From assembly GCA_913019905.1 (NCBI GenBank), contig CAJVZD010000003.1:1-64000 (forward strand): a stretch of 64,000 nucleotides of DNA. The letters run 5' to 3'. This DNA is from an uncultured Cellvibrionales bacterium. Lineage in GTDB: Bacteria; Pseudomonadota; Gammaproteobacteria; Pseudomonadales; Dasaniaceae. The position numbers were made by a program, and so were the translations under genes. The notes beneath the pieces are model-generated. The model had not been told where the DNA came from. It saw nothing but the letters and a program-made list of their open reading frames with translations, and ran no database searches. The first letter of the stretch is position 1, and each line of letters opens with the position of its first letter. Positions 1 to 8,626 of this stretch are shown here, in pieces.

Positions 1-76
1 GGCGCGGGCTGCGGGAGATTGCCGCGCTTCGCTCGCAATGACATCGTTGAAAACACCCATTTCTGGATGGGCACTA
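1..76 (+). repeat. REP/MITE-like dispersed repeat, copy 1 (left end cut by window)
   Basis: The first 76 bases contain agattgccgc, gctcgcaa, gacatcgttgaaaa and ttctggatgggcac, in the same order as a second copy at 33933-34000. The second copy has an inverted partner arm on its left, so this copy may continue to the left of the window. The type (REP-like or MITE remnant) is inference; the shared sequence itself is directly visible. Confidence 0.7.
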
Positions 77-366
77 ATTAAGTGTCAGTTAAAGTATTGA
101 ACGCCTTAAAACTGTTTTCTGGTGCATTCAATGACTGACTCTTGCGCTGATAGTTTTCATGTTACTGGACATAGCGCTGTCGTTTCGTTAGCCGTAAAAA
201 ACTCTTTCCGTCAATTTGTCATTCTCGGACGAACCTGAAAAACATCGCTAGTACAGCTGATAACGATGGAGTCTGGGACCTACGTTACAAAAGGGCAACC
301 CGCTCGGCCAATGAAAGCTGTTACACTTACAGACCGTCGAAAAATAGTCCATAGGGATTTTTTCTT
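77..366. other. Intergenic, promoter region of the MFS gene
   Basis: About 290 bases with no open frame of interest. I see no clear hairpin or operator. The only signal is a purine-rich AGGGA (354-357 area) placed about 9 bases before the TTG used as the start of the transporter gene. Confidence 0.4.
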
Positions 367-1650
367 TTGAACCACCCTCTAAATGATGCGCAACTCGCAG
401 AGCATGCCTACAACGAGCAGGTTCAAACCAATCTTACGCGGAATTTTGTCGCTCATTTGATTCACGGTATGTTTGGCCAAACTGGTTTCCGTCTAATCAA
501 CGCGCCGACCTTTTTGCCGGCCTACATCATGTTGTTGTCAGGTGGCTCCGACATGATGGTGGGCCTGGCTTTGTCACTGCAATCTTTGGGAATGACCTTA
601 ACGCCTTTGATGGGCGCAACGTTAATCGAGCACAGAACCAAAGTATTACCCGTCGGTTTTTTTATTGGTGGAGCAATGCGATTGTTTGTTCTATTAATCG
701 CGATGGCGGGTTTTTTCCTCGAAGGCCCGGCTGTGCTAACGGCCGTTTTGGTTTGTCTTGCGTTGTTCGGTTTGTTCGGGGGAATGCAGGGAGTGGTCTT
801 TAATTTTCTAATGTCAAAAGTTATTCCGGTGTCAAAAAGAGGGCGTCTAACCGGCATTAGAAATTTTCTCGCCGGCGTCACTTCCGCCGGCGTCGCGTGG
901 ATTGGCGGCGAGTATTTAATCGGTGATACACCGACTGCTGCCGGTTATTCCTGGGTTTTCCTGATGGCATTTGTACTCACAAGCATTGGTTTGCTGATGC
1001 TCCTTGCCGTTAGAGAGCCGGAGCCGCCCACGGTTAAGATTAAACAATCACTCCTTAGTCGTCTGGGAGATTTACCACAATTGCTCCGGAATGACCCGTC
1101 GTTCACCCGATATTTCTTGGCGCGTTCACTGGCGACCATGGGGCGAATGGCTATGCCGTTTTACATATTGTACGCGGGTCAATCAATTGGATTGACAGGA
1201 CAAACCTTAGGGTTGGTGACCTTTGCGTTTACGATTTCAGGCACATTTTCTAATCTGCTGTGGGGATCGATTGGAGACAAGCACGGCTTTCGAAGTGTTT
1301 TTTTAGGCTCTCTTTTACTGTGGATAGTATCTACCTTGTTACTGATGTTTGTCAGTGGCCTGGCTATCACGGTGATTATTTTCGCGGGGATAGGAGCGGC
1401 GGTACAAGGGTTTCAGATTGCGTCCAATAATCTCACATTGGAATTCGGCGATCGAGATAATCTACCGATGCGCATCGCTATCGCGAATACCGGTTCCGAA
1501 ATAGCGGGTACCGTAGGGCCGATCTTTGGTGGTTTACTGGCGACGCTTTATGGGTATCAGTCTGTGTTCGTTACTTCCATTATCTTTCTTTTGATTGGTG
1601 GGATTGTTGTTGGAAAATTCGTGCCTGAGCCCAGAAATAGCAGGATCTGA
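367..1650 (+). CDS. MFS family transporter
   Basis: Integral inner-membrane protein of 427 aa with about a dozen hydrophobic segments, from about residue 30 to 420, the layout and length of a 12-helix major facilitator permease. A cytoplasmic loop with charged residues (about 215-240) separates two six-helix halves, as usual for MFS. The start is a TTG at 367: a stop codon lies in frame just upstream (352-354), no ATG occurs before the first helix, and an AGGGA precedes the TTG. Substrate is not readable from sequence. It lies 0.9 kb before an alpha-galactosidase and near a beta-galactosidase, so a role in galactoside or sugar uptake is a contextual guess. It faces a TetR gene tail to tail. 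Confidence 0.85.
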   Translation: MNHPLNDAQLAEHAYNEQVQTNLTRNFVAHLIHGMFGQTGFRLINAPTFLPAYIMLLSGGSDMMVGLALSLQSLGMTLTPLMGATLIEHRTKVLPVGFFIGGAMRLFVLLIAMAGFFLEGPAVLTAVLVCLALFGLFGGMQGVVFNFLMSKVIPVSKRGRLTGIRNFLAGVTSAGVAWIGGEYLIGDTPTAAGYSWVFLMAFVLTSIGLLMLLAVREPEPPTVKIKQSLLSRLGDLPQLLRNDPSFTRYFLARSLATMGRMAMPFYILYAGQSIGLTGQTLGLVTFAFTISGTFSNLLWGSIGDKHGFRSVFLGSLLLWIVSTLLLMFVSGLAITVIIFAGIGAAVQGFQIASNNLTLEFGDRDNLPMRIAIANTGSEIAGTVGPIFGGLLATLYGYQSVFVTSIIFLLIGGIVVGKFVPEPRNSRI

Positions 1651-1735
1651 TAAAGAATGTCTGTCTGTTTTACGGTTAATTATTAGGTTGATACGGCCTT
1701 CCGGCAATCATCTTTGCCCGTGGATCGCTCAATAG

Positions 1736-2383
1736 CTAGGAGCTTTCCGCCGGTTGGTGTCTCACCAAGGGTTTCAGGGAGGTTTCATATTTTTGTCGGA
1801 CGGCTTCTATACTACCAATCATCATGGCCACGGTAATATCTTCAATTGTTTCCCGATCGACGTTGTTGTGGGTCAGGTACTGACCGGCGGAAGCGGGCAG
1901 ACCGAATGAGATATCGACAACGGGAATGGCAATTTCCATATCGATACCAAAATTATCGACGAGAATTTGCGCGACGTGATTAACGGCCGATGAACGGTGG
2001 AATTGAGTCGGATCGCCAAGTGCCGCCACGGCGGGTTCAGCCATGAGTCTGTCGAGTAATAAGCCCTTTTCTTCGATATATAATAGATAGGCTCTGGTAA
2101 TTTGTCGCACGAATTGTTCCCACGTTCCCGCACTGTCGGCGGCGGCGGCCTGCTTCAATCTTAACAGCCTATACTCGCGCTTTAGTAAGGTCTGCAGCAA
2201 TTCAGTCATACTAGGAAAGTAGGCATAGACTAAGGATTTACTAATATCTGCCGATTTAGCCAGGCGTTCCATACTTAAGGCCGAGACACCGTCTGCCGCT
2301 ATAAACTCAGCAGCATGATCCAGTATCATGGCTATCCGCGTTTCTGGGCTAAGCCGAGTCCGAGTTTTCTTTACATTTGGCAT
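1736..2383 (-). CDS. TetR/AcrR family transcriptional regulator
   Basis: Predicted DNA-binding repressor of about 215 aa. The N-terminal helix-turn-helix shows the TetR pattern: an ILDHAAEFIAADGVSALSM segment, then MERLAKSADISKSLVYAYFP, the classic recognition-helix region ending in Y-x-Y-F. The C-terminal part is the variable ligand-binding helical domain. The frame stays open upstream to 2521, but MPNVKKTRTRLSPETR is the natural TetR start, so I place it at 2383; no strong Shine-Dalgarno was seen. It is divergent from the alpha-galactosidase gene (215 bases between starts), so it may control that gene, the MFS gene or itself. The ligand is unknown. Confidence 0.85.
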   Translation of the reverse strand: MPNVKKTRTRLSPETRIAMILDHAAEFIAADGVSALSMERLAKSADISKSLVYAYFPSMTELLQTLLKREYRLLRLKQAAAADSAGTWEQFVRQITRAYLLYIEEKGLLLDRLMAEPAVAALGDPTQFHRSSAVNHVAQILVDNFGIDMEIAIPVVDISFGLPASAGQYLTHNNVDRETIEDITVAMMIGSIEAVRQKYETSLKPLVRHQPAESS

Positions 2384-2598
2384 GAGACGAATTATTAGTC
2401 CGTTAAAAATGGGTATTATCGTACCATAAAGGCTTTCTAAGTGCGGTAGTAATTCCCGCTTTCTGAGGTTTGCCGTAGGGTCTGAACTACCCTGAATGAG
2501 TTGTATGTTAAGCCATAGCATAACCTTGTTACAATAATTGCCGGAGCCATGATTGCGTTAATGGATAAGGGTAACCGCTAATACTATTGGAATGTTGA

Positions 2599-4764
2599 AT
2601 GGCTAAGCATGGTTTTGCAAGGTTGGATAGCGACGATTTAACGGTACTTTTGCGTCAGTCTACTGGAGTGCCTGAATTGGTCTATATCGGTAGATCCCTG
2701 CCGATGAGTCTCGATTCAGACGAGTTAGCGGAATTGACACATGAGCCGTGGCCGCATGGGCTATTTGACGAGCCCGTACCCCTGACGCTGCTGCCGGAAA
2801 CTGGCCAGGGGTTTTCGGCTGCACCCGGTATTCGAGTCATGAGAGGCTGCAGGGAGTTGAATACTCAGTTGCAGCTTAAGAGCATTCGAAACACGAGCAA
2901 TGCTATTTTGATCGAACTTGGGGATTCAATGGCTGCGCTAACGGTCATTTTGGATATCCGCTTGAACCGATCTGCCAATATCATTTCGAGTCGAAATGCG
3001 GTGATCAATACCGGCAGCTCAGATCTTTCGATTTTGTGGTTAGCCAGTACTGTCTGGAAGGTTTTGCCGCACTGTAACGAGGTGATGTCCATCGGTGGGC
3101 GTTGGGGCCGTGAATTCCAGACTCGTCGGCAGCAACTGATACAGGGTGCATTGGTATTTGAAAACAGGGTCGGTCGAACGTCACACGCTAGTTTTCCTGG
3201 GTTAATAATGAGTTCTTCCGAATTCTCGGCGCAGCACGGTGAAGCGGTCGCGGTAGCTTTGGGTTGGGGCGGAAATCATCGAATGGTGGCAGAAAAGACG
3301 ACAACTGGGGCGCAACAACTGCAGGCGGGTGAACTGCTTGCAGCTGGCGAAATCGTCCTGAATTCCGGCCAGAGATACGATACTCCCATTGCCTATTTAT
3401 CATATTCGAGTGATGGGGAAAATTCACTGAGGCATAATTATCATCAATTTTTCCGTGGCCATAATTTACCTGTCGCTGCCGGTAGAACTAGGCGACGACA
3501 GCCGGGAAAAAAGTCACAGCGACCGATACATTTCAATACCTGGGAGGCATGTTATTTTCAACAGACAGAACAGCGTATGCTCACGTTGGTTGACGAAGCT
3601 GCTGAACTGGGCGCCGAACGTTTTATTCTCGATGATGGCTGGATGCAAGATCGAACCAGCGATCAGCGTGGGCTAGGTAACTGGACCCCTTGTGTTAACC
3701 GCTACCCGAATGGTCTCGAGCCGATTATCAGCGCTGTACGTGCCAAAAAGATGCAGTTCGGCTTATGGATAGAGCCGGAAATGGTCAATGAAGACAGCCA
3801 CATTTTCCGCGAGCATCCCGACTGGATATTGCGCGATGGTGATCGCCCGCAGCCGATTGGTAGAAATCAATATGCACTTAATCTTTGTCGCGACGATGTT
3901 TTTAACTTTTTACTGAAAACGATAACCGGCCTTATCGAACGCTATCAGCTGGACTATCTTAAATGGGATATGAATCGCGATCTGGTGCATGCGGTGGACA
4001 ACGGCATACCGGCAAATCACCGGATGACAGAGGCTTTTTACAAGTTGCTCAACGCTTGCCGTGAGAATGCGCCGCAGCTTGAAATTGAGATTTGTGCTTC
4101 CGGTGGGGCACGGGCCGACTTTGGTTCTGCACTGTTGGCGGATCGTATTTGGACTTCTGATACACACGATCCCCATGAGCGACAAACAATTCATCGCTGT
4201 TTTAGCTTATTTATCCCGCCGGAAATGATGGGCAGTCATATTGGCAGCGCTCGCAGCACCATATCGGGACGTAGCCACACAATGGACTTTCGTAGTGTCA
4301 CCGCAATGCAGGGGCACTTGGGACTTGAAGTAGATCCATCCGAATTGGATGAGCAGGAGCGTCGGGCTTTGGCGCGGGTATTGATATGGTATAAGACGCA
4401 TCGCCTTTGGCTGCACAAATCGACAACATGGTATGTCGACCAGTTAGATCCCAGCACTGTGGTTAGGTTACAAGTCAGTGAAGACAAAAGCCACGCCCTG
4501 CTGTTTGTTGCGCAGCTACAATCACCGGCGGATACTGTTCCCGCTCCGTTGGTACTGCCAGGTCTTCTGGAAGATTCTCGATACACCGTTTCTTTGAAGA
4601 ATCCTGAGCAGTTTAGTTTTATGAAAAGCGGCTCACCATTCCATAAAGGTCAGTCTATGACTGTCACGGGTGCGCTATTGATGACAATGGGTTTGCAAAT
4701 GCCTATTCAGCAAGCAGATACCGCAGCGGTCGTTGAAATAGTCGGCAGTAGTTTAAGGGACTAA
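2599..4764 (+). CDS. Alpha-galactosidase, glycoside hydrolase family 36
   Basis: Releases terminal alpha-linked galactose from oligosaccharides such as melibiose or raffinose. The 721-aa length is that of GH36 clan-D enzymes. The central TIM barrel carries the GH36 marks: FILDDGWM, then YLKWDMNRD with the retaining nucleophile at about D457, and RIWTSDTHDPHERQ with the acid/base at about D521. C-terminal to it is the beta-sandwich region. No signal peptide is present, so the enzyme is cytoplasmic and works on imported sugar. The ATG at 2599 has a weak GGAA about 6 bases upstream. Together with the GH42 enzyme and the MFS permease it forms a galactoside utilisation module; the 0.9-kb gap before GH42 suggests separate transcription. 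Confidence 0.95.
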   Translation: MAKHGFARLDSDDLTVLLRQSTGVPELVYIGRSLPMSLDSDELAELTHEPWPHGLFDEPVPLTLLPETGQGFSAAPGIRVMRGCRELNTQLQLKSIRNTSNAILIELGDSMAALTVILDIRLNRSANIISSRNAVINTGSSDLSILWLASTVWKVLPHCNEVMSIGGRWGREFQTRRQQLIQGALVFENRVGRTSHASFPGLIMSSSEFSAQHGEAVAVALGWGGNHRMVAEKTTTGAQQLQAGELLAAGEIVLNSGQRYDTPIAYLSYSSDGENSLRHNYHQFFRGHNLPVAAGRTRRRQPGKKSQRPIHFNTWEACYFQQTEQRMLTLVDEAAELGAERFILDDGWMQDRTSDQRGLGNWTPCVNRYPNGLEPIISAVRAKKMQFGLWIEPEMVNEDSHIFREHPDWILRDGDRPQPIGRNQYALNLCRDDVFNFLLKTITGLIERYQLDYLKWDMNRDLVHAVDNGIPANHRMTEAFYKLLNACRENAPQLEIEICASGGARADFGSALLADRIWTSDTHDPHERQTIHRCFSLFIPPEMMGSHIGSARSTISGRSHTMDFRSVTAMQGHLGLEVDPSELDEQERRALARVLIWYKTHRLWLHKSTTWYVDQLDPSTVVRLQVSEDKSHALLFVAQLQSPADTVPAPLVLPGLLEDSRYTVSLKNPEQFSFMKSGSPFHKGQSMTVTGALLMTMGLQMPIQQADTAAVVEIVGSSLRD

Positions 4765-4955
4765 GAACCGTGCATACCAAAGGGCGCTTTCTATTGACCA
4801 TTTAACTATTTTCTTTGGCTGAGAATGCCTTGTAAGTAGTCTTGAGCGTGAGGTGTGTGAATCGCGTAAGCAGATAAGCTAATAAATCCCGATTAATAGG
4901 TTTTTTAGTTCAATTTTGTTGCTAGAAACCCTATTTTTAGTGATTCGGGGAAGGT

Positions 4956-4979
4956 AAAAAAACCGGCCCGAAGGCCGGT
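4956..4979 (-). terminator. Rho-independent terminator (minus-strand direction)
   Basis: ACCGGCC (4962-4968), CGAA loop, GGCCGGT (4973-4979). The seven A on the plus strand (4956-4962) give a U-run only for minus-strand transcription. On the plus strand the hairpin is followed by AGAGGGG, so it is not a good terminator for the upstream alpha-galactosidase gene. Confidence 0.75.
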
Positions 4980-5049
4980 AGAGGGGACGTACAATCGTAT
5001 TTAAATCGGAATTTCGAAACAGGAGATCGGTTGTCTTGTTTCACAAAGT
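4956..5049 (-). ncRNA. Predicted ~94-nt small RNA between the two galactosidase genes
   Basis: On the minus strand a near-consensus sigma70 promoter (TTGACT, 17-base spacer, TAGAAT; 5056-5084) is followed about 94 bases later by a GC-rich 7-bp hairpin with CGAA loop (minus-strand TTCG) and a run of seven T. No minus-strand coding frame lies between them, so the transcript would be non-coding. Within it GAAACA and TGTTTC (5016-5021 and 5037-5042) can form a hairpin presenting a loop with the anti-Shine-Dalgarno-like stretch UCUCC. Promoter, hairpin and U-run are seen; a trans-acting regulatory RNA is inference. I do not recognise it as a known sRNA family. Confidence 0.5.
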
Positions 5050-5055
5050 ACGAGA

Positions 5056-5084
5056 ATTCTATCTTTAACTGTACTTTTAGTCAA
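5056..5084 (-). promoter_or_regulatory. Sigma70-like promoter for the predicted small RNA
   Basis: Reading the minus strand: TTGACT (5084-5079), 17 bases, TAGAAT (5061-5056). Five of six bases match consensus in each box and the spacing is ideal. The predicted start is an A at about 5049. It directs transcription away from GH42 and toward the orphan terminator at 4956. Confidence 0.6.
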
Positions 5085-5670
5085 TAAATAGTTAGTAAGG
5101 TATAAAGATTCTCTTGGTGCGTTAATTTTGGATGCCTGCGGCTAGTTTATTTTTTTGGTTTCGGGGATCGAAATGCCCAGTTTTTTGAACTGGATGTCGT
5201 CGAAATTGCTTGATCAAACTGTTGGAAAAGTAATCGGTGGATTTCGAGAATGCTTAGAATTGTATAATGGAATCTCAAGTGATGGTTGCTTTCATGCATA
5301 CCATACTTGGTCTGGTGCTGCGGGCGAAAACATAAAAGACCAGCCAGTTGGCGTAGAAATTAAAAAAACCTATGGCATTTTCGTCCTTTAAGGACGCTGT
5401 AAATTACCTAGCAACGGATTGGCCTCACCTTGTAATTGTCATTCAAAATCAATATTATAAATATCGTCAATAGTTGGCTGCAGCTGTCGCGTTATGGATT
5501 AAGTGATTTTCGTAAAGAGAGAGTTGGGCAGTGCTGTGCCCTATGCCTTATTTTTTTATGCCCTATTTATATTGGTTATAGCCTAATTGCAACCGGTTGA
5601 AAGCTATAACAGTAAAAGGGTATTCTTTTTGAAACAATTGAGTCTTTAAGTCACGACAGGTAATCAATAG
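5085..5670. other. Intergenic upstream of GH42, with a possible small ORF and a CAACCGGTTG palindrome
   Basis: A possible 72-codon plus-strand frame starts at ATG 5173 with GGGGAT about 5 bases upstream and ends at 5391. Its product (MPSFLNWMSSKLLDQTV at the N-terminus) is unfamiliar, and I am not confident it is a gene. A perfect 15-base palindrome (CGTCCTT-T-AAGGACG, 5382-5396) covers its stop codon. Nearer GH42, CAACCGGTTG (5590-5599) has the CG-centred symmetry of LacI-family operators and could be a sugar-responsive site; this is a weak inference. Confidence 0.3.
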
Positions 5671-7626
5671 ATGAAATTAGGTGTGTGTTATTACCCAGAG
5701 CAATGGCCAGAGAGTCAATGGCCAACAGACGCCGAGCAGATGGCAGCACTGGGTATAAAAGTGGTTCGTGTTGGTGAATTTTCCTGGAGTCGAATCGAAA
5801 GCGAGCGGGGTCGATACAGCTGGGAGTGGCTCGACCGAGCGATTGAACTGCTGGCAGCTCAGGGGCTAAAAGTTGTTTTGGGAACGCCAACTGCAACGCC
5901 CCCTAAGTGGCTTGTTGATGAGTGCCCAGACATTCTTGCGGTTGATAAATTAGGTCATGCCCGCAAGTTCGGGTCGAGGCGTCATTATTGCTTTTCCAGT
6001 CAACGTTACCGCGATGAATGTCGGCAGATAGTTTCTGTCATGGTGCAACGTTACGGTAACAACCCGGCCGTTATCGCTTGGCAAACAGACAATGAATTTG
6101 GTTGTCATCTAACGACAGTCAGTTATTCAAAAAATGCCGTGTCTGCTTTTCGGCGGTGGCTACAGCAGAAGTACATCAGTATTGACCGTCTAAATGAAGC
6201 CTGGGGAACCGTGTTTTGGAGTCAGGAATATCAGACTTTCGAACAGGTCGATCCGCCCGCTGCCACCGTTACTGAAGCTAATCCCGCGCATCGTCTGGAT
6301 TACCGACGTTTTGCATCGGATGAAGTGGTCAGTTTTAACAAACTACAAGTGGATATATTGAAACACTATGCGCCGCAGGCCGATGTCATTCACAACTTTA
6401 TGGGATTCTTTACCGAGTTTGATCACCACGCCGTGGGGCGGGATTTAGACATTAGTAGTTGGGACAGCTATCCCTTGGGCTTTCTCGATCAGGGCTGGTT
6501 TAGTGACGAGGAAAAAATCGCTTACTTGCGTCAGGGGCACCCGGATTTCGCCGCTTTCCATCACGATTTATATCGCGGTTGTAGCAAGGGTCGGATGTGG
6601 GTAATGGAACAACAGCCGGGCCCTGTCAATTGGGCTCCTCACAATCCTGCACCGTTGCCCGGCATGGTAAGAACCTGGACATGGGAAGCCTTTGCCCACG
6701 GGGCAGAAGTCGTATCGTACTTTCGTTGGCGCCAAGCTCCTTTTGCTCAAGAACAAATGCATGCCGGTTTGAATCTCCCCAATGGAGAGCAAGATATCGC
6801 TGCCTTTGAGGCGACGCAAGTGGCCCAGGAAATCGAACAATATTCTCCGGCAATTTTGAACGAAACAAAAGTCGCATCGTCACCGGTTGCTTTAGTCTTC
6901 ACCTACGAATCTGAGTGGATTACTGAGATTCAACCGCAGGGTAAAAACTTTTCCTGTTTTGAATTTAATTATGCGTGTTATACCGCTTTACGGGAGCTGG
7001 GACTCGATGTGGATATTGTTTCCGCCGATGCCACCCTCGATGCTTATGCGCTGATTGTATGCCCGTGCATCCCCCATGTGAGTAGCGTCTTACATGCCAC
7101 ATTATCGAAATTGCAGCAGCCCGTTTTATTTGGCATGCGCACTGGCAGCAAAACTGAGAGCTTTCAAATTCCAGCGGAGCTACCACCGGGACCATTGAGC
7201 TCCCTCATTCCCATAACGATAGAGCGCGTTGAAAGTCTCAGGCCCGGAGCGAAAGAAGGTGTCTCGTATAACAACAGCGCTTATCAAGTTGAACGATGGC
7301 TGGAGTGGGTCGATAGTTCACTTACACCGTTGGCTAGCACTGGCGATGGGAAAGGCATTTGGTTCAATGATAAAAATGTGCATTACCTCGCTACCTGGCC
7401 AGATAAGGAACTGTTGCGGGAAGTTATTCGGCGAGTGAGCAAGCAAGCGGGACTCCTAACTGAAATTTTGCCGGAAGGCATTCGCACACGTTGCTTCGGC
7501 GCGGCAAAATTTATTTTCAATTATAACAGCCACGCCGTGACCTTAAGGGATACTCAGCAGCGCAAATTCATCCTTGGGAGTTCGGAGATTCCCGCTGGTG
7601 GATTGGCAATTATTGAATTGAAATAA
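5671..7626 (+). CDS. Beta-galactosidase, glycoside hydrolase family 42
   Basis: Hydrolyses terminal beta-galactosides. The 651-aa protein starts MKLGVCYYPEQWPESQW, the typical GH42 opening. The TIM barrel (about 1-380) contains AWQTDNEFG with the acid/base at about E142, and WVMEQQPGPVNW with the nucleophile at about E313. The middle region (about 390-600) is the trimerisation domain with a class-I glutamine amidotransferase-like fold, and a small C-terminal beta domain follows. There is no signal peptide, so it is cytoplasmic. The ATG at 5671 has an ACAGG about 10 bases upstream. Only 15 bases separate it from the PhyH-type gene downstream, so GH42, the dioxygenase and the aldo/keto reductase are probably one operon. 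Confidence 0.95.
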   Translation: MKLGVCYYPEQWPESQWPTDAEQMAALGIKVVRVGEFSWSRIESERGRYSWEWLDRAIELLAAQGLKVVLGTPTATPPKWLVDECPDILAVDKLGHARKFGSRRHYCFSSQRYRDECRQIVSVMVQRYGNNPAVIAWQTDNEFGCHLTTVSYSKNAVSAFRRWLQQKYISIDRLNEAWGTVFWSQEYQTFEQVDPPAATVTEANPAHRLDYRRFASDEVVSFNKLQVDILKHYAPQADVIHNFMGFFTEFDHHAVGRDLDISSWDSYPLGFLDQGWFSDEEKIAYLRQGHPDFAAFHHDLYRGCSKGRMWVMEQQPGPVNWAPHNPAPLPGMVRTWTWEAFAHGAEVVSYFRWRQAPFAQEQMHAGLNLPNGEQDIAAFEATQVAQEIEQYSPAILNETKVASSPVALVFTYESEWITEIQPQGKNFSCFEFNYACYTALRELGLDVDIVSADATLDAYALIVCPCIPHVSSVLHATLSKLQQPVLFGMRTGSKTESFQIPAELPPGPLSSLIPITIERVESLRPGAKEGVSYNNSAYQVERWLEWVDSSLTPLASTGDGKGIWFNDKNVHYLATWPDKELLREVIRRVSKQAGLLTEILPEGIRTRCFGAAKFIFNYNSHAVTLRDTQQRKFILGSSEIPAGGLAIIELK

Positions 7627-7641
7627 ACCGAGGTAAAGATA

Positions 7642-8604
7642 ATGTCAGAAGAAACAGGTCCTGTTGATTGGTCCGAACGGCAGAAAAATGATCCAAAAGT
7701 TATTGAGCTACAACAACATTTGCAAGCAAACAATGGACTGAAAGGACTTGAAATCCTCGAGGCGAATAACATAGAGCGCGCTGTGGCGTTGTTTCGTAGA
7801 GATGGCTTTGTTGTCGTTGGCGGTATTCTTACTGATGAACAAATAGCGATGCTGGCAACCGGATGCAAAGAAGTGGGCGATGAGATTGTCGCCCTCGATG
7901 ACAATCTTAAAGGCAATCGCGGGTCCCATAGATATTCCTTTGGCGGCTCGAGTCTGACTCGTAGTCAGCTACATCATCCCGCGTGGCAAATGCTGCTGGA
8001 TATTCCCGAGGTGACACGCCTTGTCACGGCAATGTTCGGCAGCCCTGAATATAGCCTCAGGGCGGCGAGCGGTGACTTTTGTCTGCCCGGTGCTGTGGAT
8101 TATCAACCTCTTCACTCCGACGTTAACGATTGGTTTGATGCCACTCGATCGCCGTTCAGTGCATATCACGACCCGTTTGGAAGTAGCAGTATTAGAGATC
8201 TTCCCTGTCCTTATATCTGTGTTAATTTCCTACCGCAAGATGTCACGGCCCTGAATGGTCCAACCCGTCAGATTTCCGGAACCCAAAACTCCCGGGTGCC
8301 CATACCGCGACTTGAAAACGAGCCGGAATGGATGAGGCTCAGTACCGTTTGTCCGGCTCCTGCCGGTGCGATTATGATCCGTGACGTGCGCGCTTGGCAT
8401 GGAGGCACTCCTAATGTTTCAAACGCTACGCGTTACATTCCGAATCTGGAATTTTATGCGCCGTGGTTCAGGGAGCCGATGGTTCCCGGTATTAGTTACC
8501 AGGCTTACAAAAAACTATCGGAACATGCGCAAAAGTTGGTTCGGTTTTGTGTTGCTGATTCCGGCGATGAACTGTTAACGGGCCCGACACTTCGTGCACG
8601 CTAA
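7642..8604 (+). CDS. Phytanoyl-CoA dioxygenase (PhyH) family protein
   Basis: Predicted Fe(II)/2-oxoglutarate-dependent oxygenase of 320 aa. The facial triad is visible as H158-x-D160 (PLHSDVNDW) and H253 (RAWHGGTPN), with R264 eleven residues later to hold 2-oxoglutarate. The start has GAGG 8 bases before the ATG. Family members hydroxylate small molecules, and phytanoyl-CoA is the substrate of only some. Placement directly between a beta-galactosidase and an aldo/keto reductase suggests action on a sugar or aglycone; this is inference. Confidence 0.85.
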   Translation: MSEETGPVDWSERQKNDPKVIELQQHLQANNGLKGLEILEANNIERAVALFRRDGFVVVGGILTDEQIAMLATGCKEVGDEIVALDDNLKGNRGSHRYSFGGSSLTRSQLHHPAWQMLLDIPEVTRLVTAMFGSPEYSLRAASGDFCLPGAVDYQPLHSDVNDWFDATRSPFSAYHDPFGSSSIRDLPCPYICVNFLPQDVTALNGPTRQISGTQNSRVPIPRLENEPEWMRLSTVCPAPAGAIMIRDVRAWHGGTPNVSNATRYIPNLEFYAPWFREPMVPGISYQAYKKLSEHAQKLVRFCVADSGDELLTGPTLRAR

Positions 8605-8626
8605 TTCTATTTAAAGAGATCTCACT

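Noticed and set aside
5382-5396. Palindrome CGTCCTT-T-AAGGACG as a terminator
   Set aside because: A one-base centre cannot form a normal loop at full stem length, no U-run follows, and the upstream ORF is itself doubtful.
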